Below the pieces are notes generated by a model. It searched no databases, was not told the DNA's origin, and worked only from the letters and a program-made list of their open reading frames with translations. A DNA stretch of 64,000 bases from Clostridium sp. LS (GTDB lineage Bacteria; Bacillota; Clostridia; Clostridiales; Clostridiaceae). This document shows positions 17,934 through 27,558 of the stretch, one piece after another; positions within the stretch are counted from its first letter, which is position 1; each line of letters opens with the position of its first letter. The position numbers and the translations under genes are program-made. The stretch is taken from positions 81,506-145,505 of the forward strand of contig NZ_AUUU01000013.1 of NCBI RefSeq assembly GCF_002760435.1, given 5' to 3'.

Positions 17934-19214
17934 ATGATTAAGCTAAATAAAACTGAGAAAAGCTGGGCTCTGTATGATTGGGCTAATTCTGCGTACAGTA
18001 TGACGATAACATCAACAATTCTTCCTTTATACTTTAAGCAGATATATGAAAATTCAGGAGGAAGTCCAGCAATGTCAACTGCCTTTTGGGGATATGCAAA
18101 TTCCATAGGAACACTTATAATAGCAATTCTTGCTCCAGTCCTTGGAACAATAGCTGACTATAAGGGATATAAAATGAAATTCTTTAATATATTCCTTGCT
18201 ATAGGCATAGCATTTACTGGGCTCCTTGCTACAGTGCCTACTACATTATGGAGCATACTATTATTATTTTATATACTAAATTCAATAGGATACTCTGGAA
18301 GCAATATATTTTATGATGCATTTTTAGTTGATGTTACAACGGAAAAAAGAATGGATAAAGTATCAACTATGGGTTTTGCTTTGGGATACATAGGAAGTAC
18401 AATACCTTTCATAATTTGTATGGCAATTGTTATATTAGCCCAATATAATTTAATACCTATTTCCACGTCTGCAGCTTGTAAAATATCTTTTGTTTTGACA
18501 GCAATATGGTGGGGATTAAATACCATACCGATGATAAAAAATGTGAAGCAGGTATACGGTATAGATATCGAACCCAAGCCTCTACAAAGCAGCTTTAGGA
18601 GGCTAGGAAACACTTTAAGGAATATAAAGGAACATGAAAAATCCTTCTTATTTTTATTATCATATTTCTTTTATATAGATGGAGTAAATACGATTATAAC
18701 AATGGCTACTTCATATGGTTCTGATTTAGGTATAAGTAATACAAGCCTTTTGGTGATATTACTGTTAACTCAGTTTGTAGCTTTTCCTTTTTCCATCCTT
18801 TATGGTAATCTTGCTGAAAAATATAAAGGAAAGATAATGCTTTATGTTGGAATTATAATTTATATTTTCATATGTTTATACGCTAACTTTATAAGAAATG
18901 CTCTTGACTTTTGGATTCTTGCTATGCTGGTAGGCTCATCTCAAGGTGGTATACAGGCACTAAGCAGATCATATTTTGGGAAACTTGTACCAAAAGAAAA
19001 ATCTAATGAATTCTTTGGGTTTTACAATATATTTGGAAAGTTTGCAGCTATATTAGGTCCATTTTTAGTGGGAATAGTAACTCAAATAACAGGAAAGAGT
19101 AATTATGGAGTTTTAAGTTTAATACTTTTATTTATTTTTGGAGGAATAATATTATTTAAAGTACCAGATAGAGATAGTAAAAAGGAGAATATCTCCATTG
19201 ATAAAAATTTATGA
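17934..19214 (+). CDS. UMF1/ATG22-type MFS transporter
   Basis: 426 residues with about 12 membrane segments. The start KSWALYDWANSAYSMTITS is the signature of the UMF1 branch of the major facilitator superfamily, related to fungal vacuolar Atg22 amino-acid exporters. MFS loops ADYKGYKMK and LAEKYKGKIM are at the expected places. Its substrate in bacteria is not established. It has an AGGAGG site and ends before a strong terminator. Confidence 0.85.
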   Translation: MIKLNKTEKSWALYDWANSAYSMTITSTILPLYFKQIYENSGGSPAMSTAFWGYANSIGTLIIAILAPVLGTIADYKGYKMKFFNIFLAIGIAFTGLLATVPTTLWSILLLFYILNSIGYSGSNIFYDAFLVDVTTEKRMDKVSTMGFALGYIGSTIPFIICMAIVILAQYNLIPISTSAACKISFVLTAIWWGLNTIPMIKNVKQVYGIDIEPKPLQSSFRRLGNTLRNIKEHEKSFLFLLSYFFYIDGVNTIITMATSYGSDLGISNTSLLVILLLTQFVAFPFSILYGNLAEKYKGKIMLYVGIIIYIFICLYANFIRNALDFWILAMLVGSSQGGIQALSRSYFGKLVPKEKSNEFFGFYNIFGKFAAILGPFLVGIVTQITGKSNYGVLSLILLFIFGGIILFKVPDRDSKKENISIDKNL

Positions 19215-19235
19215 AATTTAAATATATTAAGAAAG

Positions 19236-19267
19236 ATATTACGTTGCACAAGACGTAATATTTTTTT
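19236..19267 (+). terminator. Terminator after the UMF1 transporter
   Basis: A 9-bp stem ATATTACGT / ACGTAATAT followed by seven T residues. Confidence 0.85.
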
Positions 19268-19516
19268 GCTTCAATAGAAAAATTATAGAATTTTGATAGA
19301 AAATTTATTAAAAATAAGATGAAAAATTGAGTTGAAATTTATGTGGTTTTAATGCCGTAGAATTTAAATTATAAGGACTAAATTTTTAAGGAAATGATTT
19401 AGGCATAAATGCATTTAGATATTTTACTAAGAAAATTTCGCAAAAAACCTTTACAAAATAAAAAAAAGAGTATAGAATGAGTTTGTAAACAGTTACTAAG
19501 ATTTTAAACATAAAAC

Positions 19517-19530
19517 CAAAACCGGTTTCG
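19517..19530 (+). promoter_or_regulatory. LacI-type operator O1
   Basis: CAAAACCGGTTTCG, one mismatch from the palindrome CGAAACCGGTTTCG. Confidence 0.65.
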
Positions 19531-19571
19531 TATTTCGAAGGGGATATTAAACTTTTTATTTTGTAAATATC

Positions 19572-19585
19572 CGAAACGGGTTTCG
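19572..19585 (+). promoter_or_regulatory. LacI-type operator O2
   Basis: CGAAACGGGTTTCG; its centre is 55 bases from O1. Confidence 0.7.
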
Positions 19586-19617
19586 AAAGAAACTCAATTA
19601 AAAACATTTTTTTTTAC

Positions 19618-19623
19618 TATAAT
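19618..19623 (+). promoter_or_regulatory. Possible -10 of the sugar operon
   Basis: TATAAT directly before operator O3. No good -35 is seen 16-18 bases upstream, so the promoter is either weak or elsewhere. Confidence 0.35.
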
Positions 19624-19624
19624 T

Positions 19625-19638
19625 CGAAACTGGTTTCG
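19625..19638 (+). promoter_or_regulatory. LacI-type operator O3
   Basis: CGAAACTGGTTTCG; its centre is 53 bases from O2. It would cover the transcription start region just after the TATAAT at 19618. Confidence 0.7.
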
Positions 19639-19731
19639 AAAAGATAAAAGTAAAAATTCTTTTGAAAACAAAACTAATTTTGTACATGTTATTTTTTAGT
19701 AAAAATTATTTAATTATAGGGGGAATATCTT

Positions 19732-21075
19732 ATGAGACTTAAGAAAGTAATGTCGCTTGTTTTATCAGGTCTAGTAGCAACTTCATTGATTGCATGCGGA
19801 TCAAGCAGCAAAACAGCTGAAGCTGGAAAATCAGATCAAGGAAATGGAAAAATAGTAGTATGGACATTGTCCGACGATTTGAAGCAATTTGCAGATCATT
19901 ACAAAGAACAAAATCCTGGAAAAGAGGTTGAAGTTACAGTAATAGCTCCAGCAGACTATCCAACGAAGGTTACTACAGCACTAAGAGGAAAAGCTGAAGT
20001 TCCAGATATTATAGTTGGTGAACCTCAAATGCTTCCAAACTATTTTGAAGCTGGTTTCTGCGAAGATTTAACTAAGGAACCATATAATGTTGGTCAATAC
20101 AAAGATCAAATTGTAGAATATGCATATAAAGCTGGTACAGATTCAGCAGATGGTAAAGTTAAAGCTTTAAGTTATCAAGTTACTCCAGGTGGAATTATTT
20201 ATCGTAGAGATATAGCTAAAAAAGTTTGGGGAAATGACGATCCAGCCTTTGTTGCACAAAAATATAAAGATGTAAGCACAATAACTCAAACAGCTAAAGA
20301 ATTATCAGACAAAGGATACAAAATTTTTGCTGATACAGGAAATTTAAGATGGTTTGTTTATGGTAAGGATCCTCAACCATGGGTTAAAGATAATAAATTA
20401 ATGATGACTCAAGATAGGTTAGATTATGTAGATGCGGCAGTTAATTTATATCAACAAAAGTTAGTTGCATTCGCGCCAGAATGGTCACCAGCTTGGTATG
20501 CATCAATGGCTGGACCAATTCCAATAGATGCTGGTGGAGGAGATCTTAAAGATGTAGATCCAAGTGCAGCTAAAACAGAAGTATTCTCTTATGCATTACC
20601 ATCATGGGGAAGTCTAATAGTTAGAGATAATGCAAAAGATAATATTGGTAAATTTGGAGTTACAACAGGACCTAACTCATACTTTGCTGGTGGAACATTT
20701 ATGGCTATTAGCAGCTTTAGTAAAAATAAACAAGCAGCTTGGGATTTCATTAAATATTGCACACTTAATAAAGATACGGCACAATGGTGGATTGAAAAAT
20801 CAAAAGGTGATGTTGTTTCAAATATTCCTGCATTAGAAGCTAACAAAGATATGTCTAATGATGCTTTTGGAGGCCAAAAGACTTATGCATTCTGGTTAGA
20901 ACAAGCTAAAAAAGTTGATTATTCACTAGTTACAAAATATGATGATCAAATTGGAAAATTCTTTGGACAAGCAATTGAATCAATTCAAAAAGGTGAAATG
21001 AAGAAAGAAGATGCTTTAAAAGATTTCTATAAAAATGTTAAGACTGTTTATCCACAAATAGAAGTACCTAATTAA
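19732..21075 (+). CDS. Sugar ABC transporter substrate-binding lipoprotein
   Basis: 447 residues. Lipoprotein signal with SLIAC (Cys22), then a family-1 sugar-binding fold: KIVVWTLSDDLKQFADHYKEQ, DIIVGEPQML, AGGTFMAISSFSKNKQAAWDF. It would be anchored outside and pass an oligosaccharide to the two permeases that follow. First gene of the operon, with GGGGGA ribosome site and three LacI-type operators upstream. The ligand is inferred from the downstream enzymes to be a beta-gluco-oligosaccharide. Confidence 0.9.
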   Translation: MRLKKVMSLVLSGLVATSLIACGSSSKTAEAGKSDQGNGKIVVWTLSDDLKQFADHYKEQNPGKEVEVTVIAPADYPTKVTTALRGKAEVPDIIVGEPQMLPNYFEAGFCEDLTKEPYNVGQYKDQIVEYAYKAGTDSADGKVKALSYQVTPGGIIYRRDIAKKVWGNDDPAFVAQKYKDVSTITQTAKELSDKGYKIFADTGNLRWFVYGKDPQPWVKDNKLMMTQDRLDYVDAAVNLYQQKLVAFAPEWSPAWYASMAGPIPIDAGGGDLKDVDPSAAKTEVFSYALPSWGSLIVRDNAKDNIGKFGVTTGPNSYFAGGTFMAISSFSKNKQAAWDFIKYCTLNKDTAQWWIEKSKGDVVSNIPALEANKDMSNDAFGGQKTYAFWLEQAKKVDYSLVTKYDDQIGKFFGQAIESIQKGEMKKEDALKDFYKNVKTVYPQIEVPN

Positions 21076-21081
21076 TGATTA

Positions 21082-21106
21082 AAAGGTGAGGATTTTCCTC
21101 ACCTTT
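21082..21106 (+). terminator. Intercistronic hairpin after the binding-protein gene
   Basis: A perfect 10-bp stem AAAGGTGAGG / CCTCACCTTT without a proper T run. It probably stabilises the 3' end of the binding-protein mRNA or lowers read-through, giving more binding protein than permease. Confidence 0.6.
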
Positions 21107-21147
21107 AAATAAAGATTCATCATAGAAATTTAATAGAGGTGAGGAAT

Positions 21148-22119
21148 TTGAATTTAGATATAGCAAATGTAGAAGAAGAGAAAATTAGCATCACAAAATT
21201 TAAACATAAGAGAAAGAAGAGCATAAAAGATGTAAATAAGTTTGGATATTTGTTTATTCTTCCATTCTTAATAATTTTTTTAATATTTAGTATTTATCCT
21301 ATTTTTAGAACTTTATATTTAAGTTTTACAAGTTTTAATGGATTCGGTGAGCCCAAATTTATCGGATTAGATAACTATTCTCGTGTTATGGGAGATAAAC
21401 TCTTTTGGGCAGCTTTCTTAAGTACGTTGAAAATTTGGGGCATTAATATAATTTTGCAATTAGGCTTAGCATTCTTATTAACTATAATATTTAGTGATAT
21501 AAAATATAAAATTAGAGGATTAAGTCTTTTTAGAGCTTTATTTTATCTACCTAATTTAATTTCAGCAGCATCAGTAGCCTTCTTATTTAAAAATTTAATG
21601 GATTGGCAATTCGGATCCTTTAATCAGATTTTAGTTCAATTTGGAATAATAAATTCAAAAATAGATTGGCTAGGACAAGCAGGGACAGCACCCCTTGTAG
21701 TTTCAGTTATTGGAGCGTGGATGTGGTTTGGAAATTCTTTTATAGTAATTATGGCAGGGGTTCAAGGTATATCAAAAGATTATTTTGAAGCAGCTACTAT
21801 TGATGGAGCAGGAAGATGGACAACATTTGGTAAAATAACTTTACCGCTTTTAAAGCCAATCTTACTATATGTTGCTATCACTTCACTTATTGGAGGTCTT
21901 CAAATATTTGATATTCCATTCTTAATTACAGACGGTCTTGGAAAACCATTTGGTGTATTAAATACTATGGTTATGTATCTATATAATACTGCATTTAAAT
22001 ATAATAGCGTAGGTTATGCTGCTGCAATTGCTTATGTAATGTTCCTTATAATAGCAGTATGTTCAGCATTTACGTTCAAGTCAATGTATGGTTCAGCTAA
22101 GAAGAAGGGGGCAAAATAA
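21148..22119 (+). CDS. Sugar ABC transporter permease 1 (MalF-like)
   Basis: 323 residues from TTG 21148, 6 bases after AGAGGTG; a GTG at 21139 lies within that site. Basic N-terminus (KHKRKKS), then six membrane segments. The EAA loop is EAATIDGAGRWTTFGKITLPLL, the contact for the ATPase. With the next gene it forms the membrane channel of a carbohydrate importer. No ATPase gene is present in the cluster, so a shared MsmX-type ATPase must serve it. Confidence 0.9.
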   Translation: MNLDIANVEEEKISITKFKHKRKKSIKDVNKFGYLFILPFLIIFLIFSIYPIFRTLYLSFTSFNGFGEPKFIGLDNYSRVMGDKLFWAAFLSTLKIWGINIILQLGLAFLLTIIFSDIKYKIRGLSLFRALFYLPNLISAASVAFLFKNLMDWQFGSFNQILVQFGIINSKIDWLGQAGTAPLVVSVIGAWMWFGNSFIVIMAGVQGISKDYFEAATIDGAGRWTTFGKITLPLLKPILLYVAITSLIGGLQIFDIPFLITDGLGKPFGVLNTMVMYLYNTAFKYNSVGYAAAIAYVMFLIIAVCSAFTFKSMYGSAKKKGAK

Positions 22120-22946
22120 TGGGAACAAAAATTAAGAAATATATTATTTATGCATCGTTAATTATTGTAAGTGTTTTGTGTTTATGCCCATTTTTAGTAA
22201 TGATAGTTAATGCAACTCGTGATAGTAAGGAAATAATGTCAGGGTTTACACTTATTCCAGGACATTCAATAGCCGAGAACTGGAGAACTATGTCTGGATT
22301 TTTCAATATTTTTAGAGGTCTTGGTAATAGTTTATTCATCGCTGTATGTACTACATTTTTAACTGGATATTTTTCAGCTTTAACTGCATATGGGTTTGCA
22401 ATATATGAATTCAAAGGGAAAAATTTTATTTTTACTATAATATTGATATTAATGATGGTACCTGCTCAATTAGGCCTTTTAGGATTTTATGATTTAGTAA
22501 ACAATTTAAATTTAATGGATAGCTATTTACCAATTATTATACCGTCTATAGCAAGTCCATTTATAGTATTTTTCTTAAGACAATATTTGATTTCAGTATT
22601 ACCAATGTCAATAATTGAAGCAGCAAGAATGGATGGAGCAAATGAAGTAAAAACATTCCATAAGATTGGTATACCAATTATGATGCCAGGTATAGCAACA
22701 ATGTCAATTGGGGTATTTATAGGATCTTGGAATAACTATTTAATACCATTAGTATTATTAACTTCTCCAGAAAAATTTACTTTACCAGTTATGGTAGGTT
22801 CATTAAGTGCATCAAAAGATATTACTACTAACTTGGGAGCAACATACTTAACAGTAGCAATATCAGTTCTACCAGTTATGATAGCCTTTACATTTTTCTC
22901 AAAATATATAATTAACAGTATATCGGCAGGTGGAGTAAAAGAATAA
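22119..22946 (+). CDS. Sugar ABC transporter permease 2 (MalG-like)
   Basis: 275 residues. Its ATG shares a base with the stop of permease 1 (TAATG), so translation is coupled. Six membrane segments; the EAA loop is EAARMDGANEVKTFHKIGIPIM. It pairs with permease 1 in a CUT1-type importer. Confidence 0.92.
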   Translation: MGTKIKKYIIYASLIIVSVLCLCPFLVMIVNATRDSKEIMSGFTLIPGHSIAENWRTMSGFFNIFRGLGNSLFIAVCTTFLTGYFSALTAYGFAIYEFKGKNFIFTIILILMMVPAQLGLLGFYDLVNNLNLMDSYLPIIIPSIASPFIVFFLRQYLISVLPMSIIEAARMDGANEVKTFHKIGIPIMMPGIATMSIGVFIGSWNNYLIPLVLLTSPEKFTLPVMVGSLSASKDITTNLGATYLTVAISVLPVMIAFTFFSKYIINSISAGGVKE

Positions 22947-23001
22947 AATTAATGAATTTGTATTTAATTCATTAATTATTGAATTAAGTAAGAGGTGTTT
23001 T

Positions 23002-26000
23002 ATGAAAGTAGAAAATGAAATAAAAAATGATTATATAGACGAACTAGGATTTTACGTTATAGAAGATTATGATAGAAAAGCTCCTTTTGCAAGCTTTTTA
23101 TCAGGAATAGCTGGAGTAGAGGGAATACCAATGTGGTCTTTTTATGTTAATAGGGGCCAAGCTATAAGCAGTATTGGAATAAGAGATAAAGATAATTGTA
23201 TAATGGAATTTTTCCCAGCTAATGAAGCTTATAAAATGATATACAGCAATGGATTTAGAACATTTATTAAATTTTTAAATGATAGAGAAGAAGTTATATT
23301 TGAACCTTTTTCTATAGCAACAAGTGATAATATAAAAAGGACAATTAAAATTAAAAATAATGAAATAAAATTAATTGAAGTGAATAATGAGTTAGGAATT
23401 GAAATTGAAGTTATTTATTTTACACTTCCTAATGAAGATTTTGCAGCCTTAGGTAGAAAGCTTGAAATAAAAAATATATCTAAAAAGAGAATTCAGGTAG
23501 AAATATTAGATGGATTAGCGGCAATATTACCTTATGGGTCTACTAATGAATCTTATAAGGTATTTGGAAATACTTTAAGAAGTTGGATGCAGGGAGAAAT
23601 TAAAGAGGATAAAGCAGCTATATATAAGGTTAGAGCTTCTACGGGAGATACTGCAAAGGTTGATAAAATTGAAAATAGTTATTTTTATGCGGCCTTCGAT
23701 GAAAATGAAAATATCTTAAATCCAGTAGTTGATCCAGAAAATATATTTGGATATGATACATCATTAAAGAAGCCTATAGAATTTCAAAAAACTAATATTA
23801 AAGAATTGGTAGACAAAAATAAAGTTTGCTATAACAAAGTACCATGCGCATTTTCAGGAAAAATAATTACTTTAGAAGAAAAGACTTCGACTTACATTTA
23901 TAGCTATATGGGTTATATGAATAATAGCGGAGATGTAAGTAAATCATTAAACAGAATATGTAATGTAAATTATTTTAATAATAAGATCAATGAAGGAAAT
24001 CAAGTAATTGATGAAATTAGCAAAAATGTTGAAACTAAAACTGCGTATCCTTTATTTGATCAGTATATTAAACAATGCTATATAGACAATGTTTTAAGAG
24101 GAGGATATCCATTAGAGTTTGGTAAGGAACATAAAAAGATATATTATGTATATTCAAGAAAACATGGAGATTTAGAAAGAGATTACAATTTCTTTAGTAT
24201 AGAGCCAAATTATTTTTCACAAGGGAATGGAAACTTTAGGGATGTTAATCAAAATAGAAGAATGGATATATTTATTCACCCATTTACTAAAATCGAGAAT
24301 ATTAAATTATTTAGTAATTTGATACAGCTTGATGGTTATAATCCTTTAGTCATTAAAGGGAAAAGATTTTATATAGATGAAAGTAATAAAGAAAATGTAC
24401 TAAATTTAATAAGCGAATATAAAAGTGAAAAACTAATAAAATTATTAGATGATAAATTTACTATAGGTGAATTGTACTCTTTAATAAAAAATACAGAAGA
24501 ATTTGAAGATGAAAAAATAATGGAAGCAGTTAATAATATCATTGAAATATCATGTGAAGATATAGAAGCTGATTTTGGAGAAGGTTTTTGGATAGACCAC
24601 TGGACATACAACCTTGATTTAATTGAAGAGTATTTAAATATTTATCCAGATAAAATTAAAGAGTTATTAATTGAAGATGAAAATTATAAATTTTACAACT
24701 CACCAGAATATATTCTGCCAAGAAGTGAGAAATATGTATTAGATAATGGACAAGTTAGACAATATAAAGCTTTAGGAAAAAAAGAGAAAATGCAAAGTAA
24801 CTGGGTTAACGATAAAAATGGAAATTTGTTTAAAACGAATTTAATGGCAAAGCTTTTAATTCTTTCGGGAGTTAAATTCATGACTTTAGATCCTATGGGC
24901 ATTGGAATTGAAATGGAAGCAGGAAAACCAGGTTGGAATGATGCAATGAATGGGCTTCCAGGCTTACTAGGCTCAAGCTTCGCAGAAACATCCGAATTGA
25001 AAAGAATCTTACTATTTATAAAAGACAACTTACATGTAATTGAAGATCCAATAAAGCTTCCAGAAGAATTTTATAAGGCAATAGATCAAGTAGACGAAAT
25101 ACTTGGTTTGGAAATGAATGGAGAGTTAAGTGAGATTGAGTATTGGGACAAAGTGTCTAGTATACGAGAAGAATATAGAGATAAAATTAAATATTCAGTA
25201 AGCGGAGATATTAGAGAATTAGATGTTGAGTCCATTAATAATATTGTTGATAAAATGATTTCTAAAATTAATTTAGGCATTAAAAAAGCTAAGAGTATTT
25301 ATAAAGGTAAAATTCCTACATTTATACATTATGACGCGGAAGAATATGAAATTGATAGTGATAATAAAATTAATCCATTAAAATTTAAAATTATTTTCTT
25401 GCCATTGTTTTTAGAAGGACCTGCCAGATATTTAAAGACAGAATTAAGCGAAGAAGAAAAAAAAGAGCTTTATAAGTGCATTAAGGACAGCGATGTTTAT
25501 GATAAAAAATTAAAGATGTATAAGACCTCAGAGTCTCTTGAAGATGTATCCTTTGAAATTGGAAGAGCAAGAAGCTTTACAGCAGGATGGCTTGAAAGAG
25601 AGTCAATATTTATGCATATGGAATTTAAGTATATTCTGGAGCTAATAAAAAACGGACTATATGAGGAATTTTTTGAAGATATAAAAACAGCAATGCCTCC
25701 ATTTATGGACCCTAAGGTATATGGAAGAAGCATACTTGAAAATTCATCATTTATTGCAAGCAGCAGTAATCCAGATGAAAGAAATCATGGAAGAGGTTTT
25801 GTTGCAAGATTGAGTGGAACAACAGTAGAAATGCTTAACATATGGAAATTAATGATGGTGGGAGAAAAACTATTTGCATATGAAGATGGAATTCTTAAAT
25901 TTAGATTGAGTCCTATTTTGACTAAAGATTTCTTTAATAATGGGAAGCTAGTAACTACTATATTAGGGAATATCAGACTCATTTATTTAAATCAAAACAA

Positions 26001-26160
26001 TAAAAATACTTTTGGAGCTGATATGGGAGTAATAAATGAAATTACTTTAATAGATAAAAATGATAATACATTTGTTATTAAAGGAAATAAAGCCCGTGGG
26101 GAATTTGCAGAGAAAATTAGAAATAGAGAAATAGTAGAAATACAAGCTATTATTTTATAG
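23002..26160 (+). CDS. Large clan GH-Q glycoside phosphorylase-like protein (GH161-like)
   Basis: 1052 residues, no signal peptide. The N-terminal third is a beta-sandwich-like region. The core then shows NGNFRDVNQNRRMDIFIHP (Arg413-Asp414) and GKPGWNDAMNGLPGL with Trp645-Asn646-Asp647, the position that in GH94 is the catalytic acid of the ADWND motif. Clan GH-Q members (GH94, GH149, GH161) phosphorolyse beta-glucans. The size and the neighbours (GH30, GH94, sugar ABC) best fit GH161, whose known members are beta-1,3-oligoglucan phosphorylases; this family assignment is inference. Cytoplasmic. Likely role: release of glucose-1-phosphate from imported oligosaccharides. Confidence 0.7.
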   Translation: MKVENEIKNDYIDELGFYVIEDYDRKAPFASFLSGIAGVEGIPMWSFYVNRGQAISSIGIRDKDNCIMEFFPANEAYKMIYSNGFRTFIKFLNDREEVIFEPFSIATSDNIKRTIKIKNNEIKLIEVNNELGIEIEVIYFTLPNEDFAALGRKLEIKNISKKRIQVEILDGLAAILPYGSTNESYKVFGNTLRSWMQGEIKEDKAAIYKVRASTGDTAKVDKIENSYFYAAFDENENILNPVVDPENIFGYDTSLKKPIEFQKTNIKELVDKNKVCYNKVPCAFSGKIITLEEKTSTYIYSYMGYMNNSGDVSKSLNRICNVNYFNNKINEGNQVIDEISKNVETKTAYPLFDQYIKQCYIDNVLRGGYPLEFGKEHKKIYYVYSRKHGDLERDYNFFSIEPNYFSQGNGNFRDVNQNRRMDIFIHPFTKIENIKLFSNLIQLDGYNPLVIKGKRFYIDESNKENVLNLISEYKSEKLIKLLDDKFTIGELYSLIKNTEEFEDEKIMEAVNNIIEISCEDIEADFGEGFWIDHWTYNLDLIEEYLNIYPDKIKELLIEDENYKFYNSPEYILPRSEKYVLDNGQVRQYKALGKKEKMQSNWVNDKNGNLFKTNLMAKLLILSGVKFMTLDPMGIGIEMEAGKPGWNDAMNGLPGLLGSSFAETSELKRILLFIKDNLHVIEDPIKLPEEFYKAIDQVDEILGLEMNGELSEIEYWDKVSSIREEYRDKIKYSVSGDIRELDVESINNIVDKMISKINLGIKKAKSIYKGKIPTFIHYDAEEYEIDSDNKINPLKFKIIFLPLFLEGPARYLKTELSEEEKKELYKCIKDSDVYDKKLKMYKTSESLEDVSFEIGRARSFTAGWLERESIFMHMEFKYILELIKNGLYEEFFEDIKTAMPPFMDPKVYGRSILENSSFIASSSNPDERNHGRGFVARLSGTTVEMLNIWKLMMVGEKLFAYEDGILKFRLSPILTKDFFNNGKLVTTILGNIRLIYLNQNNKNTFGADMGVINEITLIDKNDNTFVIKGNKARGEFAEKIRNREIVEIQAIIL

Positions 26161-26175
26161 TACAGGAGGATAGAA

Positions 26176-27516
26176 ATGAAACAATTTAATGTATATGTAA
26201 CAGCTAAAGACTCAGGTGAAAGATTAAAGCAATATAAATTGCAAAATTTTATTGCAGACAAAGAGAAAAATAGCATAAATAGTGTTAAAATGGATACAAG
26301 AAAAAAATATCAAAAAATCCTTGGATTTGGAGGGGCGTTAACAGAAGCAAGTGCATATGCTCTTTCTAAGATAAATGAAAATGAACAGAGAAAGGTGTTA
26401 GAATCTTATTACCATAAGGAAAATGGCATAGGTTATAATTTTGCAAGAGTTCATATAAATAGTTGTGATTTTTCTTTGGAGAATTATAGTTACGTAGAAG
26501 ATGGAGACATGACATTAGGAACATTTACCTTAGACAGAGATGAAAAATATGTATTGCCTTTAGTTAGAACTGTTAAAGAAATGACTAGTAATAACTTGAA
26601 TATATTAGCAAGCCCATGGAGTCCACCGAGTTATATGAAAACTAATGGTGAAATGAATAATGGTGGAAAGCTTAGAGAAGACTGCAAACAATTATGGGCA
26701 GATTACTTTGTAAAATATATAAATAAAATGAAAGAAAAAGGTATAGATATTTGGGCAGTTACAGTTCAAAATGAACCTGCAGCGCATCAAGTATGGGATT
26801 CTTGCCTCTATACTGCCGAAGAAGAAAGGGATTTTGTAAAAGACTATTTAGGGCCAACAATGCATAAAAATGGCCTTGATGATAAGAAAATAATAATTTG
26901 GGACCATAATAGAGATATAGTATATGAAAGAGCAAAAGCTGTCCTTGAAGATAAAGAGGCTGCTAAATATGTATGGGGGACTGGAATACACTGGTATATG
27001 TCAGAAGAATTCTCTAATACATCAAAGATTCATGATGAGTTTCCAGATAAACATATAGTATTTACTGAGGGATGCCAAGAAGGTGGAGTAAAATTAGGTT
27101 CATGGGATACTGGAGAAAGATATGGAAGAAATATAATTGGAGATTTAAATAATTATATTGAAGCGTGGATGGATTGGAATATTGCTCTTGATGAGACAGG
27201 CGGTCCAAATCATGTAAACAATTTGTGTGATGCGCCAATAATAATAGATAGTAAAACAAAAGAAGTACATTATAATAGTTCATTTTTCTATATTGCACAC
27301 TTTAGTAAATTTATAAAGAATGCTGTAAGAATAAATAGCAGCGTTATGGGTGATAAGATTTATGCGGTTGGTTGTTTAAATGAGGATAATACTTTATGTG
27401 CAGTAATTATGAATGAAGAAAATGAGGATAAGTATATTAACTTACAAATAGATGATGAAAGTTTATTAATAAAATTAAAAGCACATTCTATTTATACTAT
27501 TGTTGAAGAAAAATAG
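26176..27516 (+). CDS. Cytoplasmic GH30-family beta-glycosidase
   Basis: 446 residues, no signal peptide. GH30 hallmarks: GFGGALTEASAYAL near the N-terminus, ASPWSPPSYMKTNG, acid/base Glu200 in VQNEPAA, and nucleophile Glu298 in FTEGCQEGG. The C-terminal strand (SIYTIVEEK) closes the side beta-sandwich. GH30 enzymes with this layout cleave beta-1,6-glucosidic or glucosylceramide-type bonds with retention. An intracellular form in a phosphorylase operon suggests trimming of beta-1,6 branches from imported gluco-oligosaccharides (inference). The gap to the upstream gene is only 15 bases, with AGGAGG. Confidence 0.88.
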   Translation: MKQFNVYVTAKDSGERLKQYKLQNFIADKEKNSINSVKMDTRKKYQKILGFGGALTEASAYALSKINENEQRKVLESYYHKENGIGYNFARVHINSCDFSLENYSYVEDGDMTLGTFTLDRDEKYVLPLVRTVKEMTSNNLNILASPWSPPSYMKTNGEMNNGGKLREDCKQLWADYFVKYINKMKEKGIDIWAVTVQNEPAAHQVWDSCLYTAEEERDFVKDYLGPTMHKNGLDDKKIIIWDHNRDIVYERAKAVLEDKEAAKYVWGTGIHWYMSEEFSNTSKIHDEFPDKHIVFTEGCQEGGVKLGSWDTGERYGRNIIGDLNNYIEAWMDWNIALDETGGPNHVNNLCDAPIIIDSKTKEVHYNSSFFYIAHFSKFIKNAVRINSSVMGDKIYAVGCLNEDNTLCAVIMNEENEDKYINLQIDDESLLIKLKAHSIYTIVEEK

Positions 27517-27558
27517 TATATAGGTGTTTCTGAAAAAGAGAAGGAGAGAAATAAAGAA

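Noticed and set aside
19510..19640. CGAAACnGGTTTCG sites as CcpA cre sites
   Set aside because: The central CG-rich palindrome and the in-operon LacI regulator fit a local repressor better; cre sites have a different flank consensus.
24369..26276. Several minus-strand ORFs opposite the large phosphorylase gene
   Set aside because: They are shadows of the AT-rich coding strand; Ser/Ile-rich with no start signals.
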